Shown here in pieces: positions 21,501-33,300 of a stretch of DNA of 64,000 bases (its first letter is position 1; every line of letters begins with the position of its first letter). Below the pieces are notes generated by a model that saw only the letters and a program-made list of their open reading frames with translations, ran no database searches and was not told the origin of the DNA. The position numbers were made by a program, and so were the translations under genes. Source of the DNA: Cornus controversa. Lineage: Eukaryota > Streptophyta > Magnoliopsida > Cornales > Cornaceae. The stretch lies in contig CM048845.1 in the NCBI GenBank assembly GCA_026545225.1, positions 122,639,033 through 122,703,032 on the forward strand. Reading direction: 5' to 3'.

Positions 21501-24500
21501 ATGACGATCGGAAGCCTTCAGCCAGCGAAAGAGAGGAACTCGCGAAAAAGCAAAGAAGTTGTTGATGAGAGAGTACCCCTGTTGCCCACTAAGCAAGAAG
21601 ATGTTGGGTTTAATGAGTTAAATGGGGCTTCCTTCACTGGGGCAGTTTTTAATTTGTCAACCACAATTGTTGGTGCCGGAATCATGGCCTTGCCGGCAAC
21701 CATGAAAGTTTTGGGTCTTGTTCTTGGTATTGCCATGATCATCTTTATGGCATTCTTGACGGAGGCTTCAATTGATCTGTTACTTAGGTCCAGTAGAGCA
21801 GGGGAATCAGTTTCTTATGGAGGTGTTATGGGGGATGCCTTTGGAAAGTATGGCAGGATTTTGCTGCAGATATGTGTTTTAGTCAACAACATTGGTGTAC
21901 TAATAGTGTACATGATTATTATAGGTATGAAACATCCACCAGATAGATTTATTTTTCATGTGAATTATGATTTCTTTTTTGATGAAGGATACTGCAACTT
22001 ATTAATTTTAGAAGAATTCTAATAATTTTCTATATTTATAGTTTTTGTAAACAAAAATTCATAATTATTTTGAAGGTGATGTGCTTTCTGGAACAACTTC
22101 TAGTGGAATTCACCATGCTGGTGTCCTGGAAGGGTGGTTTGGAGAGTACTGGTGGAATGGGCGTACCTTTGTTCTTCTTGTTACAACTCTTGCTGTATTT
22201 GCTCCATTGGCATCCTTAAAGAGAATTGGTCAGTCTTGCTTTGATTTGCCAATGATTAGCAAACTTGTGCTAGTTAATAGCTTCTTCATTAGCTGCTTTC
22301 TTATTCATTTGCATATTTAATTTAATTCTAATTAACTACCAAACGCTAAACATTACTAGGCTTAAGTAACATCAGATGCTCAGTTGTGATTCCATATGTT
22401 TCAATATCTTGGTTGTTGCTTCTTATAAATATATAATTCTGGCCTGATAGTTTTTTATTTTATTTTTTCTAAACAACAACTTGGCTACCTCTGACCTCTA
22501 TTTGATATCTGAAGCTGGCTTTTTGAGTAACAGAAGTAGTCATGGGTGTCTATTCTTTTTTATCTAGTTTCAAAGATCTCAGCAGGTTTGAATCTTTAAA
22601 ATGTATTACTTTTCTCATTTTAATGATTGAAGGTATATTCATGACCTCTGTTTGATAATTAGTTAACCCAACATTCACATTGAGCAGTAAGAGAACTTTT
22701 TTGTCCATGGATGGAAGAGAAAACTTCCATTTTATATGGAATTATTAAAAAAATTTGAGGGTTTGTTTGTCATATTCATACCTCCTTTTTCGAATGAGTG
22801 GATTCTTGAATTCTTGTGCTCTTCAACTGTCAATGCACCGTTTCCAAATTAGGTTGTTTTAATTCCTAAATATTATAATCGGTCAGTTTTATTGCACATC
22901 TACCTTTGCTTATCTCTGTGATGCAGTGATCATTCATATATGCCTTCTGTTTTGGGTGCAGATTCATTGAGATTCACATCTGCCTTATCAGTTGCGCTGG
23001 CTGTTGTGTTCCTTGTTATCACAGTGGGAATCACAATTTTTAAGTTGATAAATGGAAGCATCTTGATGCCGAGATTGCTTCCGGATGTCACTGATTTGAC
23101 ATCATTCTGGAAACTCTTTACTGTAGTCCCTGTTCTTGTCACCGCGTACATCTGCCACTACAATGGTATAAAAGATGAATATTTATTTATGTGATTGTTT
23201 ATGTGCAAACATCTTGTCTTTAACCGGCCAATGTTAGGACAATGAAATTTATTGAAAACCTTCTTTATATGACTACAAAATATAGTATGAACTATTCAAT
23301 ACTCAAAGAGTGAGGTTGTTGAGACTTGCTTACCAATTAGGTTAGGTTCCCTTAACCTGAATTCAATTTTGTTATATATGGTTGGGCTCGTACATCTGGT
23401 CTGATCAACATGAAATTAATGTAATTGTTTCTTCAATATCTTTGTTTCTTGGACTTCGAATTGATGCTTTCAGATCAAAGTTTGTTTTGGGTTGACCAAA
23501 TTAATGAATTATTGCTTACGCTGGATCTGATTCAACTGATTTTTTAATCAACTTAAACTAATCCTATCATGTTGAAATAAAGGCTGTCACCAAACTTTTT
23601 GATTAACTGCACAGTAAAATAAGTTGAATGAACGTTGAGAAAACACTCAATGTTGGCAATAATAAAATTTGTCTCTTAAAAAAATAGATTCTTAGTTTTC
23701 TGACAGTTGAGATTGCAAGTTTTGTTTTTAAAGTGCCTGGGTTGGTGGCACAAATCAAGTAAAGCAATTTGACCTCAATCCCAAGTAAAGTAGATTCATC
23801 TTTTTTAAGTTGAAGTGCTAAAATACCATAAGCCTGACCTTTCTGGGAACATCAAAATCTTGCTGTTCACTCAATACAATGAGCTTGAAGCCTTGAAGAC
23901 ACTACAGAAATAAAGACTGTTTTGCGAGTTTCACTTGCTCTCTGCTCCCCTTTATAAGTTTTGACTACTAGTTTTCAGTTTTCACCTTTTAAATTGAAAA
24001 TGCTAAGGCTTGGTTTGGTTGTTTAGAGTAGGAAATGAAAATTGTTGAGAGAGTAATTTTACATAACCACCTAAGTTTCCCAGAAAATTCTCTTGCACAA
24101 AACACACGGAAATTTTACTTTCTTGGGGAAGTTATGCAAAAGGTTGAACTTACAATTATGCCCTTTCTTTTTATGTCTCTAAAATAAGATTGGTTTATGC
24201 ATAATATTTTAGAAGAATGGTATAATTCACTCTTTGAATGTCCTAGAAAACTATTTATTTAGATTTTCACATTACTTTCATTTTTTGAAAAGACTAAAAA
24301 TTATTGAATGGAGACAAATCCATTTAGATTTGTTATTCTATTTAATATAAATGAGGACAATTTGGTAAACAATAATATATTCTTGTGATGTTCATGCTAT
24401 CCAATCCATTAAATGGAACTTTTCAACAACTTATAAAATTATCATTATGCCCAATACATGCTAGAAACTTATGTTCCTTTCTAAACATCACTTTCTATTA

Positions 24501-25992
24501 TTTTCAATTTCTAGTATTTCTTTTCTTTTAACCAAACGAAGCTTAAAATATCAAAAGCCTGACCTGTCTGGGAACATTGAAAATTTTGCAGTTCATACAA
24601 TAGACAATGAACTTGAAGACACTACGCAAATAAAGGCTGTTGTGCAAACTTCACTTGCTCTTTGCTCAACTGTATATGTTTTGACAAGCCTTTTTGGGTT
24701 CCTTCTATTTGGTGATGCAACCCTTGATGACGTACTCGCCAACTTTGACACCGACCTTAGAATTCCATTTGGCTCCCTGCTTAATGATGTTGTTCGTGTG
24801 AGCTATGCTGCCCACCTCATGCTTGTCTTTCCCATTGTTTTCTATCCATTGCGGCTGAACTTGGATGGCCTCCTCTTTCCGTCTTCAAGGCCTTTGGCTT
24901 TGGACAACTTGAGGTTTGCATTGATTAGCGGTGGGCTCATTACTCTCATATTTGTGGGTGCAAATTTCATACCCAGTATCTGGGATGCCTTTCAATTTAC
25001 TGGAGCAACTGCTGCAGTTTGCATCGGATTCATCTTTCCTGCTGCAGTTACTCTCAAGTAAGTTGCATTTTCCATTACTGGAGTAGCAGGAAGTTTAGTT
25101 ATCATTACCTTTTCAAGTCTGGAATTTGGAATCTGCCGTTTGTAGAAATATGTGATTTAGGCTTGGTATTCGTGGTTAGTAAATGATAATGGTTCTCTAA
25201 ATACTAAGAGAAAAATTTTCTTTTTGGATCCAGTACTGAGCTAACAACAGGGGCCATCCCTAGCCTCCCCCGGGGATGTCCAGAAATGATATATTGGCTG
25301 GTGATATCCTGTCAAGGGAAAATAAGCAATTTATTAAGTGGAACTTGAGGAGAAAAGAAAAAACCAATGGCATTGGTCAAGCGGGTGAAAATATGCAAAA
25401 TGCCTTTATTTAGTTGCTTTCTTTTTCTTTTTTAAGTTCTCTCTTCAAAATACAAAAATAAGAAAAGGACTTGCTATTCAACACCTTGCAATTACAGGGA
25501 AGAAATATGAATATTGAATTTATATAAACATGTATAAGATTTTTTAAGGTTTTGTTACCTTCTTGGAAGAGGATTACAGATTTTTTTTTTTAAAAAAAAA
25601 TCCCTTTGTGTTGTGGGGGCAATTGAGGCAATAGCAGGAAGGGTTGTAAAAGAAGTGAAGAAACTTTGTGAACGATTGCTGTGCAACTTATTTGGGGATA
25701 ATTATCGATTGTAGACTTCTCAGTTTTCAAACTGTTTCCTTTGTGCTAATATTGATAAATGTACTTCAACTGCTGACAGACATTGGAAAATTATGGCTAT
25801 GGTTGTATCCAAAATTTCTTTAATTACTTCTATGATTTCCTGCGGTGTTTCAGGAATCGTCATGGCATAGCAACAAAGAAGGACAAGATCTTGTGTGTTT
25901 TCATGATCGTCCTTGCCGTCTTCTCAAACCTGGTAGCCATATATAGTGATGCTTATGCCTTGTTCAAGAAGAATGCATCACTACGTGAATGA
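21501..25992 (+). CDS. AVT6A: AVT6-type vacuolar amino acid transporter (AAAP family), 5 coding exons
   Basis: Exons 21501-21924, 22076-22228, 22962-23165, 24592-25057 and 25854-25992 have GT-AG borders and join to 1386 nt without a stop, giving 461 residues; AVT6A of Arabidopsis is about the same length. The N-terminal ~44 residues are hydrophilic and end near a PLLPTK stretch. The first membrane span starts at FTGAVFNLSTTIVGAGIMALP, the family's signature, and about eleven spans are expected. Later landmarks are VYMIIIGDVLSG across junction 1, VTAYICHYN before junction 3, GFLLFGDATLDDVLANFD, YAAHLMLVFPIVFYPLR, and FIPSIWDAFQFTGATAA in exon 4. AVT6 proteins export acidic amino acids from the vacuole in an H+-dependent way (family knowledge). 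Convergent to the Furry gene. Intron 3 carries a decayed exon duplicate and a MITE. The paralogue letter is uncertain. Confidence 0.95.
23815..24006 (+). pseudogene. Decayed tandem duplicate of the start of AVT6 exon 4
   Basis: This intron-3 segment matches the end of intron 3 and the first ~100 nt of exon 4. Both copies read GCTAAAATA, then AAGCCTGACC and CTGGGAAC, then TTCA...CAATGA(A/G)CTTGAAG and TTTCACTTGCTC/ CTTCACTTGCTC. At the splice acceptor the real exon has TTTTGCAG, while this copy has CTTGCTG, so the AG is lost. The copy also has an inserted CCTTGAAG. It should therefore be skipped. The unit is about 190 bp. Confidence 0.8.
24007..24543. mobile_element. Tourist-like MITE in AVT6 intron 3, 537 bp, TAA duplication
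   Basis: Terminal inverted repeats GGCTTGGTTTGGTT and AACCAAACGAAGCT are flanked on both sides by TAA (24004-24006 and 24544-24546), the PIF/Harbinger target preference. No coding capacity. It splits the second copy of the duplicated exon segment 48 bp before the exon 4 acceptor, so it lies very close to the branch-point region. Confidence 0.75.
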
Positions 25993-27258
25993 TCTCTCCT
26001 GTTACTGTTACAAACCAATGGACTAGGAGTTTAGCCACATTTACTGTCACCACATGGAAAAGACAGGAAGATTTAGAATGAATTACAAAATCAGACCAGG
26101 ACTGATGAGCGCAACTTCAGTGAGGCAAACTCTGCTAATACATAATATAAGGTTGCTTAGCTAGAATTGTATGAAGGCGTGTATCCATTCTGGATTTTAT
26201 ATACCCTCCCCTGTGCATATTTGTATTATCCATTGTGATTAATATTGAATATTGTTGTGTGGATTGAAATTACAGAAATACAAGTGCATATCTTGGATCT
26301 GTTATGTTTTTCTCCTCCTCTTTACTAATGAGTCTTTGTTGATTTGAGGTTTCATGGAATTCTCTCACCTGCAAAAATTCCGAATGAGCTCATGTAAGTT
26401 GGAAATGTAGCAGTGTAGCCCTTTTTTTTCACAATAGATCATTTTTCGTATACTGGGTTATTAAATCTTTGGCGCGTGCGCATACCTTGCTTTGACAGGT
26501 CGATCAGAGACCATTCCGTCCAGGGGGTGACGATACATGGTCCCTACTCATTTCCATGTCTGAGGTGGTTACTCATACACTTACCACTGGGATCTGTAGC
26601 AGGTTCAGGAAACACAATACGCCGCTTGCCCTCCAAAGGGATTGGGATTGTTTTTATGCTGGAGCTGTTCTTCTAGGAGAGTGGAAGGAAGCTAAAGAAG
26701 GGTGATGTTAGGTTTTCATTTCTCTGTATTATTTTATCTTTGAATTCTTTTAGATGTGTTTTCTGACAGGTACATTATCAATAAATGCTCAATGTTTGAC
26801 GTGAACCGTTTCTATTTGTCATCCTTTAATAAATATCATGATATATGCTGATGTAAATTCCCACAAAATCTCATTAGATGAGCATAGCTGCTGTTTGCAA
26901 ATTTAGGGACATTGTTGGGGATAACTTGAGGATGTCATCGTTTTCTTTGTAGCTTTGATATCAAATGATGAGAACTCCAGGAAAATAGGGTGGTGGAGTT
27001 AACAGCAATACATTGCTAAAAGTGCTAACAACACCAGAAGAAATTGCATTGAAATGGTGGAAGTGATTAATTAACTAGAAAGGATAAAGACTACTACAAC
27101 AGTATATTGACTATCCATGTGTCGGAGGATATTTTACAAACTAAAAAGGACTACTATTCTAAGATAGATAGATGCCTATTTGCAAAACCAGCTTCCCAAG
27201 GACTTTTTGTCGTGTTCCATCTACCAACATAATATGTACAAAACGAAACAAAACAATC

Positions 27259-27315
<57 letters not shown>
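25993..27315. other. Convergent 3' flanks of AVT6 and the Furry gene
   Basis: Includes the AVT6 3' UTR next to 25993 and the Furry 3' UTR next to 27315. An AATAAA-containing sequence (TCAATAAATGCTC, about 26779) is a possible plus-strand poly(A) signal. A small open frame at 26476-26676 has no family resemblance. Confidence 0.5.
27267..27310. repeat. (AT)22 microsatellite in the Furry 3' UTR
   Basis: A pure AT dinucleotide run ends five bases short of the stop codon of the minus-strand gene (27318-27316). It should be length-variable. Confidence 0.9.
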
Positions 27316-27316
<1 letters not shown>

Positions 27317-30300
27317 TATGTGTTTCCAATACTAGTCACAAAAGGCACCAGCCTTCGGTAATCTCTCCTCCTCCCAAGTGCACAGCTATCGAGCACCCGC
27401 CCAAGTATGAGACGGGTATTCTGTAAAGCCAATTCTCTAGGTGACATCCCTGAATCAGTTGTGCTGCCTTGTGCAGTCGGTGTTGAACTTGCCCCAAACC
27501 CTGATCCCATTGCATACTGTAAAGGACCACTTCTAGCCTTAAATGACGTCTGAGGAGCAAGCATCTTCTCATCTGCTCCACCAAGTCCGTTCTCAAATGC
27601 CCCAGGATCATGTGGGTGGGACCCTGTCAAGGAGCTACAGCTCTGTAAAAGGGCTTCCAACACGCTAAGTGCCTCCCAACACAAAGTGCTCTCCACCAAC
27701 TGTGACACAATTGCGTACATATGCGGGCTCTGAGCAGCATCCATAGGAGTATGCTGGAGCAATGCCTTGAGCGTGAGAAGTATCACGCGCTGATATTCAA
27801 CTGGTCCTTTCTCCAGAAGTCGTAGCAGGTGTCCAAAAGCAAGAGCTGAGTGCTTTGGGAACCACTCGTTGGATAATAGTGGGGAGACGCAAGCCAGTAG
27901 GTTGCCTATACTCTTTATCTCACCACGGGAGTAAGCCATAAATACAGTGGCTAGTTCATCCAATGATTTTGCACGGCACCAAATTGCGAGGTTGGCTGCA
28001 ACAGAGCAAGCTTTTTGATACTGCTGTTGGAGTGGTGAAGAAGGACCACCAACCGATTCTTGGCTAAGCTGTAAGCAGAGCCAGGGAAGTAAGCCCATGA
28101 TATGCATCAAGAGACGTGTTTCCGCATCCCCAAAGATTGAATCACAAGAATGCACTGTGATCTGTGAGAGAACCTCAATGGAGACACCGTGACTAACAGA
28201 TGACATCAGTCCTTTAAGCACAAGAGGCTGAACTCCTTCAAAAACTGGAACTTTCCCACTGGATGGCGATGGCTCGCACATCCTTGATTCCAAGTGTTGA
28301 AACTCAGCACTGTCACAGACACTGGTGTCAAGCTCATCCCGGGGCATGCTTGAGAGGAGCACGTTCTCTGTTGTTCTGTCCAGGAATGATAAACGGTCAA
28401 TCACGCGAGAGAAGAGCTCAAGCACCTGACAATAAACATGAACGAAGTCTGTGTGCATCATGGCTACACACCCCCAGAAAAGCTGGGGATAAAGTATCAC
28501 CTTTTCTGGCTCCATATTCTCTACCATCACTTGCAATGTCAACAGAATTTCCATAATGAAACCTAAAACTGCCGGAACTGGATTTCCAAGGCATCTGTGG
28601 AGGCATCGGAGGAGTGATACACATGCATCACTGGTTACATGGGGCCGCAATGCACGATAAATCTGGTGCGAGCGGCAGGCAAGGTGTCTCGATGTGCACT
28701 CCATAGCCCATTTGAGTGCCTCAGTACCCCATGTTTCCCGGAGATCTCCTTGGAAAAATATAGCATCCACCATGCTCTGAACAAGGGCAGATAAAAGTGC
28801 TGCACTTGGAAGCTCAGTTCTAACAACCGTGGGGTCTTCATTCTCCCACATCATGCTCCCTCGCTTTGACTGAACATAGTTGATAAGGCTCACAACCTGT
28901 TGCTTGTTCTCCCCGTCACTGTTTTCCACCTCATACAACTCCAAGTGACGACCTGCAAGTGAATATAACAGATTAACAAGCAGGTGTTGGCAATGCTCCA
29001 GCACGATATCTTCCGAACTGTCCATTGAGACAAATGTGACATGAAAAAGCAAAGGTAAGTGCTCCCGAAAATCCTCATCATTTTCATATGCAATTTCTGC
29101 TAGTAGAATTAATGCTATGTCTGCATGAGTGAGTGAGTGTTGCTGGTGCCCTTGTAAGGCTGATTGAAGTTCTTTAGCACTAACACCGTGCATTCCAACC
29201 CCAGAATGCAACCCATCTTCACCAGAGTTTGGAGTGTCAATGAAGTAATCCCCACTGTCTCGAGAGACATGGCGACTCCGCAAGCTGCCCGTTGAACTGC
29301 GGACACCCATTAATGGCCCGGACATGTTTACCATAGCTGGAAGGAGCTGGCCGGACCGGCCAGCAGCTACAGGAACAATGTTCAACTCGGGAGGCATTGG
29401 GCTCAATGGCCCTGAGGCACTTCGGCCACCAACAGCCGCTGTTCTCCAGCTCAAGCTCCCACTGCTGTTCCTGAGCGGACCATCAAGGGAACCCCGTACA
29501 AGTAGTGGCGACATGTGAGGCTGGCTGTCCACAACAGAAGCAATTTGCGCCACGGTAGGCCCCTGAGAGAATTCCAAAATAAAATTTCCACCTGCATCAA
29601 CCTTATTTGCACTTGGCCTCAGTGGTTCCACACTATCCTCAAGCATCCTCTGAGACAATTGGTAAACCAGGTGATCAATTGTACGTTGCGGACAAATCCT
29701 AGCTAAATATAAACCTACCCTTTTTGCAACTGAAAAGTACGTAGCAAAAGCACCACTTATTTCTGCAGAGGCATTTGAATCACAATCTTCAATTCCTTTT
29801 GTGATCAAGAAATCCAAAACCGGACTAATATTTCTAGGTTTGCTAGCGATTGTGCTCCAAAGCTTCTCAATTTCATCAGGGAACTGGTCACCATGCCGCC
29901 ATGTCACATAGTAAAGGCTTTTCAATAATCTTTCACTCCAACCAGAATCCTTGAGTTTCCAGAAATCGAGATTCTCAATCCAAGGAGCCATGCACGTTAG
30001 AACCTGATGCTGAGCAATTATATCAACAGCATCAAGTTGCCTCTGCATGATCTCTTCACAAAGGAGCTGACTCAGCTCAGGATGATCTTTGGCAAGTTTG
30101 GATGAGAGTTTGTACTGGAACTGTTGGTAGGAATCAGGGAGGTTGCCAACAACAGCAGCTCGATAACTTCCTGATCCCTCAATACCATCCTCAGCCCATT
30201 CACGCACAGAAAGAGTCTCAAGCATCTGAAGAGCATCATCACGGATTTGTCTGGACGGGTCCACCACTTTGTAGAGGATCAGGCTCAACAATCTCTGAAT

Positions 30301-33300
30301 TTCACATTTCGGAATCTCTTGGCGCATGTAGACTTCAGCCAGTACACTGAAGTAGCCATCGGCGATGGCAGCATCAGAGTAGTAGCACTGAACAAAAATA
30401 TGAAATTGATTAGTCCTATGAATTTATTATGAAATTGAAATTAACAAAACTTCAAAAGGAATGAGACAAAAAAAGTAGTGAACAAAGTATTGGCAACCAT
30501 GCTGGTTCCTCGCATCTCAATGCATCTACTTGGTGGCGGTGTTCACAGGCTCAATTAAAGAGCTCAATTGTGTGATCAAGTGGATTAAACAGAAAATGAA
30601 GAAAAATGAAACATTAAAAGGACAACTAAATACTTTTCACATTTCTGGTACAAGTGATTGACTTGTGGACCAAAGAGTTGTGAGCATGCACCCTTCTCAT
30701 TACCACTCTTAACTGGGTAGTACAAAATTGTTGTAAGTTCCAGTTTGGGATCTGGCACATACAAAATCACCACATCAAGTAGATGGTCTCAGAGTATGCA
30801 TACCAATTGGGACAGGGTGCACCTCCAAGAATCAGCTCATCAACTAGATGATCTCAAACTATACTGTTTTGGATGTGATACACAATTAGAGGACAAAATT
30901 ATTACCTGATCAATGCAGGAAGGAAATAGGTCCAAATTTGTAAGAAGAAGATTTTTCAAAGCTATTTTAGCAAGGGAAACACGAAGGTGGCCACCTTTAT
31001 GCCTATCACGTCCAGTAGCTCCACGTCCACCTTCTCCTGTGAATTTGGAGTAAGACGGAGTTCTTGGATCAGCTGGAGAACAACCAAATGGAGCCCTAGG
31101 TGCAGGCTCGATGAACAAACTGTTAATCCAAGATATTACTCGACCACTCATTTTTCTTGCATTGTCATCAAAGCAAGGCCCATATAACAAAGCTGCCATA
31201 GCATTCATGGATGCCCACTGGATTGCCTCGACTTGTTCACTCACTTCTTTATCGAATGAGAGTTTGTCAATAGAATCTTTAGACCGACCGTGCTGAGTAG
31301 ACTTGTACCGTTCGACTTCACGTCGATAATCGTTTACACCATCCTGATTCCATGTACTGCCAGTGTCATCTGACCAGGACAAAAGAAGATCAAACAATCG
31401 CTTTCTTGATTTAGGATCAAATTTCTCTGATTTAGATTCGACAAATTCAGGGGCCAGTGATCTAAGAACAGAAGCAAGTGCATAACGGAGCGGTTGCATT
31501 TCTTGAAAGCTCTCAGCTGGCGCTGTTAAGATATGCCTGGTTGTGTCTTCAATGAACTTCAAATAATGAAGGCGGAAAACTGGTTTACGGCCTAGCATGC
31601 CAGGCCAGATATTCTCAGCAACAGTACGGTATATACTTGCAATGTGTATCCGGAGTTCTTCACGACGAGCCCTTTGACTCTGTATCCGTCAAAATGACAC
31701 ATTCTGTAAGTCTATTGACTGGAACGCAGCATTTGGGAAAAAAGCAGCAATTTAAATAATCATAAAAGCAAGAAAAAATATTATTTTTGAACAAGGGAAT
31801 TCTACAATATCGTGCCAAGCGAAAAAAAAAATGTACTATTTGATTATGGTAACATAAAATAGCGTATAAACCAATATCTAGGTTCAAGTGAACCAGTAAC
31901 AGAAAATGTAAGGACTATATAGAAACCAATTGTTTCTTTTCTTATTTTCTAAGAGCTGTCTATCATTGGAATTACATAGACTCTGGAGGTAGAATAGAGG
32001 AATTCTGTATGACAAATGAAGGGATATTCGATTAATTTTTTCAATTGGTATCCCAATGTGTGACAAGACATTGCACAGTGACCTCTCAAGTGAACCTCGA
32101 AGACAAGGGACATACAGTTACTAGAGGCAGTCTGGACTAAGCCAATCAAGGAACTGGCTCAACAGGTCATTGGTTCAACCACCAGGTCAATTGGTTGAAC
32201 CGGGGTATCATGAAATATTATTTTCTAAAACAATAATAATTACAAAAATTAATAAATGTTAAGGAAGTAGCACAATTGCTATTATTCATATTTATTCAAA
32301 TTTAATATGGAAACTAAAAAATTTCAATTCAAAAAAGAGAGTTTGTGGATACAAATGTATGTATCAATTAATAATATGTAATTTTGTACTATACAATACA
32401 TCTGTGTATGGAATGACCAGTTTGCCACATAGACAACATGCATTTGACAGAAGACCTGCACACATGTCCTCATGTATATATAAATCCATGTTTCATGCAG
32501 AGTTGTGTGACATGTTATTTTTATTAATGTAATTTCATGTTTTTGTTCCACAGGACCATGTTTTTGGTCCACAGGACCACAACAACGACACAAAGCAGTA
32601 CTCCTGTAAAAGCCCAACTACAAGGCACTCCCAAACGCCACCTTAACTAAAGTTTCATGTTTGTAACCTACTATATTTATTATTTATACCAACTAATTGT
32701 TTTAGAAAGTTTATTTTTCAACAATGATTGCTGTGGCCTGATTATTAAAATTTTCAATTACATAGCTTAGATAGTGTATTCAACTTCCACTGTCCACAAA
32801 TATGTGCATTTTTTAAGTTTTTAAAGGACAGTACCAAAGAAGGCCGGTTTTCTAAACCTGCCCAGTTCAGAAATAGAAGACAGAACCTGGCTAGGTCACA
32901 TGGATTTCCAATGTTTTCATCCTCGAGTTCTCTGATTACATAACCATCCCACAAAACAAGTTCCTTTACTAGTTTGATTGTCAAGGCCAAGCGGGGTTTA
33001 ATAACACGACATGGAAGTCAGTGGCAACCTAATATAATTTGCATACAGCATTTTTTTTCCTTAAAACTCCTTGCCCAGATATTTCCATTTATGCTGGAGC
33101 ATGCAATTTTTCTTTCAACAAAGTTGTAAGTGAGGCAAAACATAAAGCATATGACGATTTTTATTCTAAACTAGGTACAAAAGATGGAGAGAAGAATATA
33201 TATAAACTTGCCAAGCTAAGGGAGAGGAAAACTAGAGAGTTTAGCCATATTAAATGTATTAAGAGTGAAGATTCACAGGTTTAGTAAAGGATGATGAAAT

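Noticed and set aside
26476-26676. 66-codon ORF between AVT6 and Furry
   Set aside because: Short, no recognisable domain, located in probable 3' UTR.
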